Positions 8,982-18,459 of a stretch of DNA of 64,000 bases are shown here, piece after piece. Source of the stretch: Ruminiclostridium sp. (GTDB lineage: Bacteria > Bacillota > Clostridia > Oscillospirales > Ruminococcaceae); contig JAGBHT010000029.1 of assembly GCA_017935365.1 (NCBI GenBank), positions 30,768 through 94,767 of the forward strand. The letters are read 5' to 3'. The position numbers and the translations under genes were made by a program. How positions within the stretch are numbered: the stretch's first letter is position 1; each line of letters starts with the position of its first letter. The notes below the pieces were generated by a model. That model saw nothing but the letters and a program-made list of their open reading frames with translations, was not told where the DNA came from and ran no database searches.

Positions 8982-9820
8982 TGAATCTTATAGACGGAAA
9001 AGCAGTATCTGCAAAGGTAAAAGAGCAGATACGTGCCGAGATAGAGCGTGACAAGCTCGATATAGGTCTTGCTGTAATAATAGTAGGCAACAATCAGGCG
9101 AGCCGTGTTTATGTAAACAATAAAAAGAAGGCTTGCGAGGTATGCGGAATAAAATCTTATGAATATGCTCTGCCTGAAGATACAACACAGGACGAGCTGA
9201 TGGAACTTATCGATACGCTCAACAAGGACGATAAGGTAAACGGTATACTCTGTCAGTTACCACTGCCGAAGCACCTTGACGAAGAAAAGGTTATCGAGGC
9301 TATTTCGCCGCTCAAGGATGTTGACGCATTCAACGCTGTTAATGTCGGCAAGATAATGATAGGCAATTATGCGTTCCTGCCTTGCACACCGGCAGGTGTT
9401 ATGGAGCTTATCCACAGCACAGGCGTATCTGTTGAGGGCAAGGAATGTGTTGTCATCGGCAGATCGAATATAGTAGGAAAGCCTATGGCTATGCTTTTAC
9501 TTCATGAGAATGCAACCGTTACCGTATGCCATTCAAGAACCAAGGATCTGGCAGAAGTCTGCCGCAGAGCGGATATTTTAGTCAGCGCAGTTGGCAGGGC
9601 GGATTTTGTTACAGCCGATATGGTAAAGGACGGCGCAGTGGTTATTGATGTCGGAATGAACAGAAACGCAGAAAACAAGCTCTGCGGCGATGTAAAGTTC
9701 GATGAAGTAGCTCCCAAGTGCTCATACATAACGCCTGTTCCCGGCGGCGTAGGACCTATGACGATAGCAATGCTGATGAAGAATACTCTTATGGCAAAGC
9801 ACATACAGGCAAAAGCATGA
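8981..9820 (+). CDS. folD: Bifunctional methylenetetrahydrofolate dehydrogenase / cyclohydrolase FolD
   Basis: Cytosolic one-carbon enzyme, 279 aa, interconverting 5,10-methylene-, methenyl- and 10-formyl-tetrahydrofolate. Family motifs are clear: YVNNKKKACEVCGI near residue 44 (catalytic Lys), GRSNIVGKPMAMLLL (NADP site) and PGGVGPMTIAML near the end. It is translationally coupled on both sides: TAATG with lgt and ATGA with the next small gene. Confidence 0.97.
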   Translation: MNLIDGKAVSAKVKEQIRAEIERDKLDIGLAVIIVGNNQASRVYVNNKKKACEVCGIKSYEYALPEDTTQDELMELIDTLNKDDKVNGILCQLPLPKHLDEEKVIEAISPLKDVDAFNAVNVGKIMIGNYAFLPCTPAGVMELIHSTGVSVEGKECVVIGRSNIVGKPMAMLLLHENATVTVCHSRTKDLAEVCRRADILVSAVGRADFVTADMVKDGAVVIDVGMNRNAENKLCGDVKFDEVAPKCSYITPVPGGVGPMTIAMLMKNTLMAKHIQAKA

Positions 9821-10020
9821 ATAAGCAGGTAAAAAATCCGTTCAAAAAAGCAGGGCAGGGCGGCAACAAACGTTTTCTTATAAATGCCGCTATACTTGCC
9901 GCAGGCTGTCTGCTTGTTATATTCAGAATGCAGACGTGGGGACCGGCACAGGTGATAGTTCTTGTGATGTTTGCGGCACTCGCCGCATTCCAGGTGGTGC
10001 TTTATTTTAAATTGAAATAA
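9817..10020 (+). CDS. Small two-helix membrane protein, unknown function
   Basis: 67 aa starting MNKQVKNPFKKAG from an ATG that overlaps the folD stop (ATGA). After a basic N-terminus of about 18 residues there are two hydrophobic helices (FLINAAILAAGCLLVIF and VIVLVMFAALAAFQVVLYF). An in-frame ATG exists further upstream inside folD but would give an implausible arginine-rich extension. I do not recognise the family. Confidence 0.65.
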   Translation: MNKQVKNPFKKAGQGGNKRFLINAAILAAGCLLVIFRMQTWGPAQVIVLVMFAALAAFQVVLYFKLK

Positions 10021-10037
10021 CTTCAACTTTGCTAAAA

Positions 10038-10140
10038 ATGGGGTTTGGGGCGTAGCCCCAAGCGGGGTGAGGGCGGCAGCCCCACGTTCAGTCCCTTCCC
10101 AATGGGAAGGGGTTTGGGGATAGGGATTGAGATTATGAAC
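10038..10140 (-). repeat. GC-rich dispersed repeat, degenerate copy
   Basis: Contains GTTTGGGGATAGGGATTG and hairpin-forming GGGGCGTAGCCCC and CCCTTCCCAATGGGAAGGGG segments. These match, in reverse orientation, the repeat at 12778-12949 and part of that at 51527-51910. Neither the CAG...CTG termini nor flanking duplicated hairpins are recognisable here. Bases 10141-10238 beyond it show nothing further. Confidence 0.65.
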
Positions 10141-10238
10141 TATTTTTCAAAAAGGAATTCCTCAAAAATTTGTTATATACAAAAATGACTTATGCTTTGT
10201 CAGCCCCGCAAAAAATACAGAAATTTAATAAACTCCTA

Positions 10239-10267
10239 TTGACAAACTTATCATAATGTGTTATGAT
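10239..10267 (+). promoter_or_regulatory. Promoter of rpmG-secE-nusG-rplK-rplA
   Basis: -35 TTGACA (10239-10244), 17-base spacer, -10 TATGAT (10262-10267). The 5' leader of about 120 nt contains a GGGTTTATT/AATAAACCC inverted repeat and ends in a perfect AGGAGG. Confidence 0.8.
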
Positions 10268-10397
10268 TATAGTACCTCATTAGGGGTTTATTTTTTTGTG
10301 CCTTTTTTAAGTCACAATAAACCCTTGCCGAAGAAAAAGTCCGAGGCAGCGAGGGAGGCTAAAGCCCATGAGGGCAAAAAAATAGGAGGTGCCGAAA

Positions 10398-10547
10398 GTG
10401 AGAGTTAAAATTACCCTTGCGTGTACTGAGTGCAAACAGCGCAACTACAACACCAAGAAGAACAAGAAGAACGATCCTGACAGAATTGAAATGAACAAGT
10501 ACTGCAGGTTCTGCAAGAAGCATACTCCACACAAGGAAACTAAGTAA
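10398..10547 (+). CDS. rpmG: 50S ribosomal protein L33
   Basis: Forty-nine-residue protein [18 protein letters not shown]...TPHKETK. It starts at GTG 10398, eight bases after AGGAGG (10384-10389). An earlier in-frame GTG overlaps that site and is rejected. Four cysteines in two CxxC pairs (CTEC and CRFC) make it the zinc-binding form. First gene of the secE-nusG-rplK-rplA operon, the usual clostridial order. Confidence 0.95.
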   Translation: MRVKITLACTECKQRNYNTKKNKKNDPDRIEMNKYCRFCKKHTPHKETK

Positions 10548-10558
10548 GGAGGTTTATG

Positions 10559-10849
10559 ATGGCTAAAGATGCAAGCTTGACTAAAGAAGCGGCGAAAGCG
10601 AAAAAGGCCAATGAAAAGAACAGTAAAAAAGCTGCTCTTGCCAAGAAGCCTAAGAAATCCATCGTAAAGTACTTCAAGGATTTAAAGTCCGAGTTCAAAA
10701 AGGTTGTGTGGCCAAGCAAGAAGACAGTATTCAACAACACCGTTGTTGTACTGGTAACCCTGATAGTATCAGGTATCTGTGTTTGGGGTCTTGACACTCT
10801 GTTCGCTACTCTGTTAAGATTAGCGCTCAATATGAGTGCCGCAGGCTAA
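10559..10849 (+). CDS. secE: Preprotein translocase subunit SecE
   Basis: Small SecYEG subunit, 96 aa. A lysine/alanine-rich cytoplasmic segment is followed by the conserved amphipathic YFKDLKSEFKKVVWPSKK motif (about residues 42-59) and a single membrane helix (VVVLVTLIVSGICVWGL). Two adjacent ATG codons occur at 10556 and 10559. The second has better spacing from AAGGAGG. It lies between rpmG and nusG as expected. Confidence 0.95.
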   Translation: MAKDASLTKEAAKAKKANEKNSKKAALAKKPKKSIVKYFKDLKSEFKKVVWPSKKTVFNNTVVVLVTLIVSGICVWGLDTLFATLLRLALNMSAAG

Positions 10850-10877
10850 GTATTATTCAAGTAGGAGGGACTAAGGA

Positions 10878-11399
10878 ATGTCTGAGGCAAAATGGTATAT
10901 TCTCCATACCTATTCCGGTTATGAAAACAAGGTAGCCAACAACATAATGAAGATTGTTGACAACAATAACCTGCACCATTTAATCGAAGAAGTTATGGTT
11001 CCTACCGAAACAGTGGTTGAGGAACACGACGGCAAGACGAAAACTTATGAGAGCAAGCTGTTCCCGAGTTACGTTTACGTTAAGATGGTACTGACTGATG
11101 AGTCATGGTACATCTGCCGTAACACGAGAGGCTGCACAGGTTTCGTAGGTCCGGGATCAAAGCCCATACCGCTGACAGACGAAGAGGTAAAGAACCTCGG
11201 CGTTACGACAAAGGTCGCAGAGATTTCATTTGCAGTCGGTGATACTATCAAAATCACATCAGGTTCTCTTGAAGGCTTTGAAGGAACAGTTGATTCCATC
11301 GACGAAGAGAACGGTACTGCTCAGGTTACGGTTTCCATGTTCGGAAGACCTACACCCGCAACGGTTGAGATATCCGCTGTGCAGAAAGTTGAAATTTAA
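10878..11399 (+). CDS. nusG: Transcription termination/antitermination protein NusG
   Basis: RNA polymerase-binding factor, 173 aa, normal length. The NGN domain begins AKWYILHTYSGYENKV and includes ESKLFPSYVYVKM. The C-terminal KOW domain contains GDTIKITSGSLEGFEGTVDSI. Start supported by AGGAGGG eight bases upstream. Confidence 0.97.
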   Translation: MSEAKWYILHTYSGYENKVANNIMKIVDNNNLHHLIEEVMVPTETVVEEHDGKTKTYESKLFPSYVYVKMVLTDESWYICRNTRGCTGFVGPGSKPIPLTDEEVKNLGVTTKVAEISFAVGDTIKITSGSLEGFEGTVDSIDEENGTAQVTVSMFGRPTPATVEISAVQKVEI

Positions 11400-11430
11400 G
11401 TTCTAATTGTTATTTTGGAGGTTGAGTAAA

Positions 11431-11856
11431 ATGGCTCAGAAGGTTACAGGATTTATAAAATTACAAATTCCTGCTGGCAAAGCAACACCAGCTCCCCCGG
11501 TTGGTCCTGCATTAGGTCAGCACGGTGTAAACATTATGGCGTTCACAAAGGAATTCAATGAGCGCACAAAGAATGACGCAGGTCTTATTATCCCTGTTGT
11601 TATCACAGTTTATGCTGACAGAAGCTTTTCATTTATTACAAAGACTCCGCCTGCTGCCGTTCTTATCAAGAAGGCTTGCGGAATTGAAACAGCATCAGGC
11701 ACACCCAACAAGACAAAGGTTGCCAAGATCACTAAGGCTCAGGTTCAGCAGATCGCTGAAACAAAGATGCGTGACTTAAATGCAGGTTCTATCGAAGCTG
11801 CTATGTCTATGATCGCCGGCACTGCTCGTTCAATGGGTATTGAAGTAGTTGACTAA
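11431..11856 (+). CDS. rplK: 50S ribosomal protein L11
   Basis: 141-aa protein of the ribosomal GTPase-associated centre. It starts [20 protein letters not shown] and has the proline-rich [19 protein letters not shown] segment typical of L11. The frame is open eight codons further up, but the ATG at 11431 is correctly placed after GGAGG and matches the family. Followed by rplA. Confidence 0.97.
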   Translation: MAQKVTGFIKLQIPAGKATPAPPVGPALGQHGVNIMAFTKEFNERTKNDAGLIIPVVITVYADRSFSFITKTPPAAVLIKKACGIETASGTPNKTKVAKITKAQVQQIAETKMRDLNAGSIEAAMSMIAGTARSMGIEVVD

Positions 11857-11905
11857 TTAAGACGGTGGGAGGATAATTTCCGTTATACCACAAGGAGGAT
11901 AATGA

Positions 11906-12598
11906 ATGAAACAAGGTAAGAAATACGTTGACAGCGTAAAGCTGATCGACAGCACTAAAGCATACGATTCAAGCGAAGCTCTCGACTTAGTTTGCCAGAC
12001 TGCAAAGGCTAAGTTCGATGAAACAGTTGAGCTTCACGTTAGACTCGGTGTTGACTCACGTCACGCTGATCAGCAGGTAAGAGGCGCAGTTGTACTGCCC
12101 AACGGTACAGGTAAGACTGTTCGCACACTGGTATTCGCTAAGGGCGATAAGATCCAGGCTGCTATCGACGCAGGTTCTGATTTCGTTGCTGACGATGATA
12201 CAGTTAAGAAGATCAACGACGGTTGGATGGACTTCGACGTTGTAATCGCAACTCCCGATATGATGGGTGTTGTAGGACGTTTAGGTAAGGTTCTCGGTCC
12301 CCGTGGTCTTATGCCTAACCCCAAGGCTGGTACAGTTACTCCTGATGTTGCTAAGGCAATTTCAGAAGCTAAGGCTGGTAAGATCGAATACCGTCTTGAC
12401 AAGTCCAACATAATCCACTGCCCCATAGGCAAGGCATCATTCGGTAAGGAGAAGCTCGAACAGAACTTCAACACACTGATGGACGCTATAGTTAAGGCTA
12501 AGCCCGCTGCTGCAAAGGGTGCATATCTGAAGAGCTGCACAGTTTCTTCAACAATGGGTCCCGGCATCAAGGTAAGCACAGCTAAGTACGGTGTTTAA
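11906..12598 (+). CDS. rplA: 50S ribosomal protein L1
   Basis: L1 stalk protein, 230 aa, the family's usual length. Key segments are [20 protein letters not shown] and the signature [18 protein letters not shown]. The ATG at 11906 follows AGGAGG; a nearby ATG at 11902 is out of frame. A terminator follows within 40 bases, so rplJ and rplL are not in this operon although they often follow. Confidence 0.97.
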   Translation: MKQGKKYVDSVKLIDSTKAYDSSEALDLVCQTAKAKFDETVELHVRLGVDSRHADQQVRGAVVLPNGTGKTVRTLVFAKGDKIQAAIDAGSDFVADDDTVKKINDGWMDFDVVIATPDMMGVVGRLGKVLGPRGLMPNPKAGTVTPDVAKAISEAKAGKIEYRLDKSNIIHCPIGKASFGKEKLEQNFNTLMDAIVKAKPAAAKGAYLKSCTVSSTMGPGIKVSTAKYGV

Positions 12599-12634
12599 TT
12601 AACACGATTACGACTAACGATACAACACAAGTAA

Positions 12635-12662
12635 AGCCGATGAGAGATCATCGGCTTTTTTG
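12635..12662 (+). terminator. Terminator after rplA
   Basis: Nine-base-pair stem AGCCGATGA/TCATCGGCT with GAGA loop, then TTTTTT. Confidence 0.93.
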
Positions 12663-12750
12663 TGTTATTATAATCATTTGTATCGGCTGTTGCATGGTAA
12701 TGATATTACCGCATACCCGTATCTGCATTCTCTTGACCGCATATAATTAC

Positions 12751-12976
12751 AGCCCCGTGCATTCATTGCACGGGGCTCAGTTTGTAGAAAAAGTCTGTTT
12801 TTAAAAAAGTGCTTGTTCACAATCCCTATCCCCAAACCCATTTCCCCGGGAAAGGGGCTATTTTGCTGGGGCTACCGCCCCTAGTCCCTGTCGTGGACTT
12901 CGCCCCTGCGATCCCGTTTTAAAATTTTAAAGAGGTTTTCGACAGTCTGAGTCCCGTGCATTCATTGCACGGGCTT
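12751..12976. repeat. MITE-like element between duplicated hairpins (copy A)
   Basis: A 172-bp element (12778-12949) begins CAGTTTGTAGAAAAAG and ends TTTTCGACAGTCTG. Its ends are imperfect inverted repeats. The inside is GC-rich with GGGGCTACCGCCCC-type hairpins. It is bordered flush on both sides by 27-bp hairpins, AGCCCCGTGCA/TGCACGGGGCT at 12751-12777 and a copy with three changes at 12950-12976. The right hairpin lies 13 bases beyond the end of the minus-strand DinB-like gene and could be its terminator. It is non-coding and has the same architecture as 51498-51939. Confidence 0.75.
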
Positions 12977-12988
12977 TGTGATAAGCTG

Positions 12989-13651
12989 TTATACTTCTAT
13001 ACCTATTTTCTGAGCTATCCTCATCATTGCTTCAATGTGCATGATAAGATGCCTTGTAAACGGCATCCTGATTATACCTGAAACGTCTTTACCGCACCAG
13101 TAATCGATCAGCCAGACGGCATTTTCGTCTTTGCTTACGCACTTAGAAGCTATTACACGCTCTTTATCGGCTGTAGTGAACTTTCTTTTTAAATCATTAA
13201 AGCTGAGATTGCACAGAATTCCGTCTGTGCTAACTTTGACATCTGCCGCATACCGTAATAATTCCGCTATATTAAGGCTTTGCGATAACGCTGTAATTTC
13301 ATCTTTGATAAGCTCGTTTCCTGTTGTGATTATAGGCGAGCAGGTAGCTTTCAAATGATCATCTCTGAACAAAACCTGTTCATCATTGCAAATCAGCGTA
13401 TGCGCCGTTATATCCTCGATTCTTGCCGTATGCCATATCGAATAAGCAATCGTCTTGCAATGATACCCGTTTGCATTCGGGTACGGCATAAGGCTGTACT
13501 GCTCGTCGCTGAGCTTATAGCACAGCTTTTCCACTGCATCGGAAAGCGTATTTCTCAAAGCTAGACATATGTTTATTCCGTCATCAAAAGTATCCTTTTT
13601 CCGCAGTAATGCCTGCATTTGCTTATTCAGCTCTGACCATTCTGTATTCAT
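12989..13651 (-). CDS. DinB/YfiT-like putative metal-dependent protein
   Basis: 220 aa, cytosolic. It has the four-helix DinB-like pattern with conserved His in SIWHTARIEDI (about residue 74) and a second in TRHLIMHIEAM near the C-terminus; DinB-type proteins bind a divalent metal through three His. Family members are often thiol-dependent transferases of unknown substrate, so no exact function is claimed. The start at 13651 has AGGTGG at five bases. A 15-codon upstream extension runs through a terminator hairpin and is rejected. Confidence 0.65.
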   Translation of the reverse strand: MNTEWSELNKQMQALLRKKDTFDDGINICLALRNTLSDAVEKLCYKLSDEQYSLMPYPNANGYHCKTIAYSIWHTARIEDITAHTLICNDEQVLFRDDHLKATCSPIITTGNELIKDEITALSQSLNIAELLRYAADVKVSTDGILCNLSFNDLKRKFTTADKERVIASKCVSKDENAVWLIDYWCGKDVSGIIRMPFTRHLIMHIEAMMRIAQKIGIEV

Positions 13652-13672
13652 ATTTCCACCTGTAAAATTGCC

Positions 13673-13693
13673 CCCCCGAAACTGTTTCGGGGG
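13673..13693 (-). terminator. Hairpin after the GH130 gene
   Basis: Stem CCCCCGAA/TTCGGGGG with five-base loop, nine bases beyond the GH130 stop. The T tract on the minus strand is weak (CAATTTT). Confidence 0.6.
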
Positions 13694-13701
13694 CATAATA
13701 A

Positions 13702-14877
13702 TTACTTGTTCATGATTTCAAGGTTCTTGCTGATAAGCTCACATCTCTGCTTTACGCAGTCAACCGAACGGAGCGGATCGGTAGGAGTATTGAATGTATA
13801 ATCCATCAGCTTGTCGATCGTTGTAGCCGCAACATGAAGTCTTGTATCGGAAGAAGCATAGTAGATATAAACATCATTGTTTTCGGTAACAACAGCGCCG
13901 TTTGTGAAGCATACGTTCGATACGTCGCCTACACGCTCGCCCTTGTGAGGAGCTATGAACAGACCTGAGGGTGAAGCGATAAGCTTTGAGGGATCGTTGA
14001 GGTCTGTAGCAAATACATAGATTACATATCTCAGACCTGCCGCAGTGTTACGGACGCCGTGTGCAATGTGGATCCAACCCTTGGGTGTCTTTATCGGAAC
14101 AGCGCCTGCACCGTTCTTGACTTCAGTTATCGTGTGATACTGTCTGGGCGAGATTACAACCTCTTCAGTGCAGATAACGGGGTTGTTGATATCCTCGCAA
14201 AGACCGAAGCATACGCCGCCGCCTGAGCCTGTCTGTATGAAGTCGTCCTGGGGACGTGTATAGAAAGCATATTTGCCGTCAACAAATTCGGGGTGAAGAA
14301 CTACGTTTCTCTGCTGAGGTGACTTTGACTTTAAGTTAGGTAAACGCTCCCATGTCTTTAAGTCCTTAGTACGCACGATACCTGCCTGAGCTACAGCGGC
14401 AGAAAGATCATTGCTGTCCTTGTCCTTGCTCTCTGAGCAGAATACACCGTAGATCCAGCCGTCCTCGTGCTGAGTAAGACGCATATCATATACGTTTGTT
14501 TCTTCCTTCTCCGTATCGGGAAGCTGAACAGGGTAGTCGTGGAAACGGAAACCCTCTGTGGGCTTGTCACTCTCTGCAACTGCAAAGAATGACTTTCTGT
14601 CGTTACCCTCAACTCTTGCAACGAGATAATACTTGCCGTTAAGATAAAGCGCACCGGAGTTAAGTACAGCGTTTATGCCAAGACGCTCCATAAAATAGGG
14701 GTTTGTCTTGGGGTTCATGTCGTACTTCCAGAAGTAAGGAGCATGGTCAGCTGTCAGAACGGGGTTTACATATCTGTCGTATATGCCGTTATAGCAGTCA
14801 GCAACGGCGTTCTTTCTGTTGATAAGACGCTCGTAATCGTCTATCACTCTCTTCTTGTTTTCTTCAAATAAGCTCAT
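13702..14877 (-). CDS. GH130 beta-mannoside phosphorylase, mannosylglucose phosphorylase type
   Basis: 391 aa, cytosolic (no signal peptide). The sequence strongly resembles GH130 subfamily 1 enzymes such as R. albus RaMP1. These split 4-O-beta-D-mannosyl-D-glucose with phosphate to mannose-1-phosphate and glucose in beta-mannan use. Visible motifs are the five-blade propeller pattern, NVYDMRLT with the presumed catalytic Asp, and [19 protein letters not shown]. The usual partners cellobiose 2-epimerase and mannanase are not adjacent. Transcribed alone from its own promoter. The ribosome site GAAAGGA is about 14 bases from the ATG, rather far. Confidence 0.88.
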   Translation of the reverse strand: MSLFEENKKRVIDDYERLINRKNAVADCYNGIYDRYVNPVLTADHAPYFWKYDMNPKTNPYFMERLGINAVLNSGALYLNGKYYLVARVEGNDRKSFFAVAESDKPTEGFRFHDYPVQLPDTEKEETNVYDMRLTQHEDGWIYGVFCSESKDKDSNDLSAAVAQAGIVRTKDLKTWERLPNLKSKSPQQRNVVLHPEFVDGKYAFYTRPQDDFIQTGSGGGVCFGLCEDINNPVICTEEVVISPRQYHTITEVKNGAGAVPIKTPKGWIHIAHGVRNTAAGLRYVIYVFATDLNDPSKLIASPSGLFIAPHKGERVGDVSNVCFTNGAVVTENNDVYIYYASSDTRLHVAATTIDKLMDYTFNTPTDPLRSVDCVKQRCELISKNLEIMNK

Positions 14878-14938
14878 TTATTAACTGGTTTTCCTTTCGG
14901 TTTAGTTGTGTTAGCTATCGGTCATAGCCGCTTTTTAG

Positions 14939-14967
14939 ATTATACAACAGTTAAGCGAAAATTGCAA
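14939..14967 (-). promoter_or_regulatory. Promoter of the GH130 gene
   Basis: Minus strand -35 TTGCAA (14962-14967), 17-base spacer, -10 TATAAT (14939-14944). Confidence 0.75.
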
Positions 14968-15018
14968 TACTTTTTCTTAAATTTACTTAAAGAAATTTCG
15001 ATTTTAAGTAAATTATTT

Positions 15019-15612
15019 TTACTCTGCTTTTTCGGACGATTCCGATACAGCCGCATAGGTGTAATCCGAAATATTCGTTTTGAATATCGTTATATATATT
15101 CCCGCTCCGCACACGATGCAGAACAGAACATTAACGAACATCGCAATTTTTGCCGCTGTATCGCTGTATGTCAGCGCCGAGCTTAACTGCATTACAGTTA
15201 TCAGCAGGTTTATAACCCCGGCGAGTATGAACGATACAGCCGCCGCAGGTCTTGCGCCTTTTTTCTTTACGGCACATACGTTTGTGGCAATCGCCATACC
15301 GATATTTATGCACAGAATGATAAAGATTATCAGCGTTGTGATAAACATTATCGCTGATTCCGGCAAAGCAAAATCGTCAACCTTTGACGGATCGGTTATA
15401 AAGAATATCGAGCGCAGAAGATCACGCAGATATAGCGGATACAAAGCCGCAGTAATAACCGCATTTGCATACAGTGCGATAACGCTTGCCGTCAGAAACA
15501 GCTTGCCTTTATGCAGTTCTTTCTGCTGACGCTTGAAAAACTCCTGTTGTAGCTTTTCCTTTTCTTCCTTTGTGAGCGTTCCGTCTGAAATGATCGTATC
15601 CTGATTTTTCAC
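15019..15612 (-). CDS. Four-helix membrane protein, unknown function
   Basis: 197 aa. A charged cytoplasmic N-terminus of about 37 residues (TLTKEEKEKLQQEFFKRQQ) is followed by four hydrophobic helices in two pairs. The start is GTG with GGAGGG five bases upstream. It follows mscL by 36 bases on the same strand and may be cotranscribed with rnr-mscL. No recognised family. Confidence 0.65.
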   Translation of the reverse strand: MKNQDTIISDGTLTKEEKEKLQQEFFKRQQKELHKGKLFLTASVIALYANAVITAALYPLYLRDLLRSIFFITDPSKVDDFALPESAIMFITTLIIFIILCINIGMAIATNVCAVKKKGARPAAAVSFILAGVINLLITVMQLSSALTYSDTAAKIAMFVNVLFCIVCGAGIYITIFKTNISDYTYAAVSESSEKAE

Positions 15613-15648
15613 TTTGCCCTCCGATAATCTGCCGTTAATTCTATGTAC

Positions 15649-16215
15649 TTACTTTGTGAGCGCTTCGGGTTCTTTTTCTTGTTCGCTCTCTGCTTTTACA
15701 ACCTCGCCGTTATTTTTAAGCAGATCGCGGATCTCTGTAAGAAGCTCGATCTGCGGATCGGGCTTGGGTTCTTCTTCGGGAGCAGGCTCTTCGGTTTTCT
15801 TTCTCTTGAATGCACCGAGTACCTTGATAAGAATGAATACCGACAGTGCAATAAGCAGGAAGCTGATAACTGAATTGATAAATGCACCGTAGCCGATAGC
15901 AACCTCAGGTTCGATTATTTCTCCGCCCTCTTTAACAGCCGCCTTAAGCACTATCTTAAGGTCTGAGAAGTCGATCTGTCCTGTGATCATACCGAGTGCA
16001 GGCATCAGTATGTTGTTTACAAGCGATGTTACGATTGCGGTGAAAGCGGCACCGACGATCATACCGACTGCCATATCCATTACGTTGCCCTTGGATATGA
16101 AGTCCTTGAATTCGCTTACAAACTTGATCTTTCCTACCTTTTCAACACCCTGACCTACTGCCTTGAACGCCTTTACGTCCCTCAGATCCTTGTGTTCTTT
16201 CTTTTCCTTTGCCAT
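15649..16215 (-). CDS. mscL: Large-conductance mechanosensitive channel MscL
   Basis: Emergency osmotic release channel. The diagnostic FISKGNVMDMAVGMIVGAAF (about residues 37-56) and a second helix FINSVISFLLIALSVFILIK are present. At 188 aa it is longer than the usual 130-150 because of about 35 extra charged residues at the N-terminus and an acidic, proline-rich C-terminal tail. Lies 27 bases after rnr on the same strand. Confidence 0.93.
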   Translation of the reverse strand: MAKEKKEHKDLRDVKAFKAVGQGVEKVGKIKFVSEFKDFISKGNVMDMAVGMIVGAAFTAIVTSLVNNILMPALGMITGQIDFSDLKIVLKAAVKEGGEIIEPEVAIGYGAFINSVISFLLIALSVFILIKVLGAFKRKKTEEPAPEEEPKPDPQIELLTEIRDLLKNNGEVVKAESEQEKEPEALTK

Positions 16216-16242
16216 TTTAATTCTTCTCCTCTCGATTTTTGT

Positions 16243-18387
16243 TTATTGTTCGGCTTTATCGCCGTCTGAATCATCTGTGTAGACCTTGATAAGCTCAAAG
16301 TCGATCTGTCCTAAGTTGATATTTGCGTTTATACACTTTACGCGTACCTTGTCGCCCATTGTGTACATTGTGCCTGTTACGCCGTCATAAAGCGCTATGC
16401 CGTTTCTTACCTCAAAGTAGTTTTCCGACAGCGAACAAACGTCTATCTTACCCTCAACGGTGTTCGGCAGTTCAACGAAAAGTCCGCTCCCTATAACGCC
16501 TGAGATAATTCCGTCAAATTCTTCGCCGACGTGCTTTTTCATATATTCAGCCGCATAGAAGTCCTCACAGCTTCTTTCAGCCGCTACAGCGGAAAGTTCT
16601 GTCTTTGTTGCCTGAGCCGCCGCCTTTACGGAAAATTCGCCGTATTTCTTTTTAAGCTTGTCCGCACCCTTTCTTGAAACGTAATCGGTTAAGATACGGT
16701 GAATAGAAAGGTCTGCGTAACGTCTTATCGGGGAAGTGAAGTGTGCATACTCTTTCATTACAAGTCCGAAGTGACCTATAGGCTGTTCGGAATACTTAGC
16801 CTTAGCCATAGTGCGCAGAACGATACGGTTTATGATAACGTTTCTGGGATCGTCCGCAGTTTCTTCAAGCAGTTTTGCAAATGTCTTTGCGTCTGCCTTT
16901 TCGTTTATTCCGAGCGGATTTATGCCGAGCGCTTCAAGAGTGGTTTTCAGCGATTCGATCTTTTCGGCAGGGGGATTTTCATGCACACGGTAAACAAAGG
17001 GTATCTCCTTTTTCATACCGACCTTAGCGGCGGAATTGTTTGCCATAAGCATAAATTCCTCGATAATGCCCTCGGAAACGCCCTGAACTCTGGGCTTGAT
17101 ATCGATACAGATACCGTTTTCATCACAGATAACCTTGCTTTCGCTTGACTGTATCTCGGGCGCACCTCTGTCCTTACGCTTCTTTATCAGTATCTGTGCA
17201 AGCTCGTTCATAAGCGGTATGCAGTCTATTACATCCTTGTATTTTTTCTTTATTTCAGCTGTAGCAGTGCCGTCAAGGATAGCGTTTACTTCACTGTAGA
17301 CGCCCTGTACTCTTGAGCGGATAACCGTCTTTGCAAACTTATATTTCTTTACTGTACCCTTATTTGAAATTTCCATAAGGCAGGAGAACGCAAGCCTGTC
17401 CACTCCGGGATTGAGCGAGCATATACCGTTGCTGAGTTCCTTGGGGAGCATAGGTATGACCTTATCTGCAATATATACGCTTGTTCCTCTTTCAAAAGCG
17501 TCATTGTCAAGCGGCGAACCCTCGGTTACATAGTGGCTTACATCGGCAATATGAACACCGAGCTTGTATCCGCCGTCAATTCGTTCAACGCTGATAGCGT
17601 CGTCTATATCCTTTGTGTCTGCACCGTCTATGGTGAATATGGGCAGATCACGCAGATCAAGTCTTTTAGCCGCCTGTTTCTCATCGATAACCGCATTTAC
17701 ATACTGTTTTGCCTGGTTGCGTGCCTCTTCCGAGAAATCAACGGGTATGTTGTTCTGAATGAGGTATGCTTCGGTAGCGGATTTTGCGTATTCGCTTGAA
17801 CCCAGTACCTTTACGATATCGACAATATGTTCCGAGTGATGTTCTCCACGCTTTCTGATTGAGAAAAGTACCTTGTCGCCCTCTTTTATCTGTTCCTTGA
17901 CTTTAAGGATCGTGAGGGGAGGACAGCCGAGAGAATCCGGCAGGACTTTAAGCATCATACCCTCTTTTACGATAACGCCGCCGAACAGCTCTTCCGACTG
18001 ATCAAGTACAGCAAGTACCTCTGCGGTAGCGCTTCTTTGCTCGGTCTTTGCGGCTACCTCACGGGCAATGACCGTATCGCCGGGGACTGCACCCTTGAGC
18101 TTTCCGCCGCTTACAAAGCAGTCCTCGCCTGTTGTGAGATTCGTAACAAAGCCGAAAGTGCGTGACAGTGTGGCTACCTTTCCTGCAAATACAGTACGCA
18201 TATCGCTGATATAAAGCAGATCACTCTTTGCTTTGAAAATCGTCCTCTGACGTATCATTGTTTTTGCTGTGTTTTTCAGTTTATCAAGATATTTTTTCGG
18301 CAGATCGTTTTTATTTGCTATCTGCTTAAGTGACATTCCCCCGCCGTTTTCAAACAATGTGGCGATTATAAGTGTTTCTAAATTCAA
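16243..18387 (-). CDS. rnr: Ribonuclease R
   Basis: Processive 3'-5' exoribonuclease. An N-terminal winged helix, cold-shock domains, then the RNB domain with PIFTIDGADTKDIDDAISV (metal-binding aspartates, about residues 250-268) and EFMLMANNSAAK. The C-terminal S1 domain is HVGEEFDGIISGVIGSGLFVE. The frame is open to 18471, but that end lies over the promoter. TTG 18387 (MNLETLIIATLF, 714 aa) has AGAAAGGA at good spacing and fits the family; ATG 18432 is the alternative. First of an rnr-mscL-membrane protein run. Confidence 0.93.
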   Translation of the reverse strand: MNLETLIIATLFENGGGMSLKQIANKNDLPKKYLDKLKNTAKTMIRQRTIFKAKSDLLYISDMRTVFAGKVATLSRTFGFVTNLTTGEDCFVSGGKLKGAVPGDTVIAREVAAKTEQRSATAEVLAVLDQSEELFGGVIVKEGMMLKVLPDSLGCPPLTILKVKEQIKEGDKVLFSIRKRGEHHSEHIVDIVKVLGSSEYAKSATEAYLIQNNIPVDFSEEARNQAKQYVNAVIDEKQAAKRLDLRDLPIFTIDGADTKDIDDAISVERIDGGYKLGVHIADVSHYVTEGSPLDNDAFERGTSVYIADKVIPMLPKELSNGICSLNPGVDRLAFSCLMEISNKGTVKKYKFAKTVIRSRVQGVYSEVNAILDGTATAEIKKKYKDVIDCIPLMNELAQILIKKRKDRGAPEIQSSESKVICDENGICIDIKPRVQGVSEGIIEEFMLMANNSAAKVGMKKEIPFVYRVHENPPAEKIESLKTTLEALGINPLGINEKADAKTFAKLLEETADDPRNVIINRIVLRTMAKAKYSEQPIGHFGLVMKEYAHFTSPIRRYADLSIHRILTDYVSRKGADKLKKKYGEFSVKAAAQATKTELSAVAAERSCEDFYAAEYMKKHVGEEFDGIISGVIGSGLFVELPNTVEGKIDVCSLSENYFEVRNGIALYDGVTGTMYTMGDKVRVKCINANINLGQIDFELIKVYTDDSDGDKAEQ

Positions 18388-18459
18388 AATGTTTTCCTTT
18401 CTCTGTGCGGTTGTTCCTTTACCGCTGTTCATAATCTTCTTTTTCTTCCAATCTATTTT

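Noticed and set aside
12070..12579. 169-aa open frame antisense to rplA
   Set aside because: Shadow frame of a highly expressed, codon-biased gene; no ribosome site or homology.
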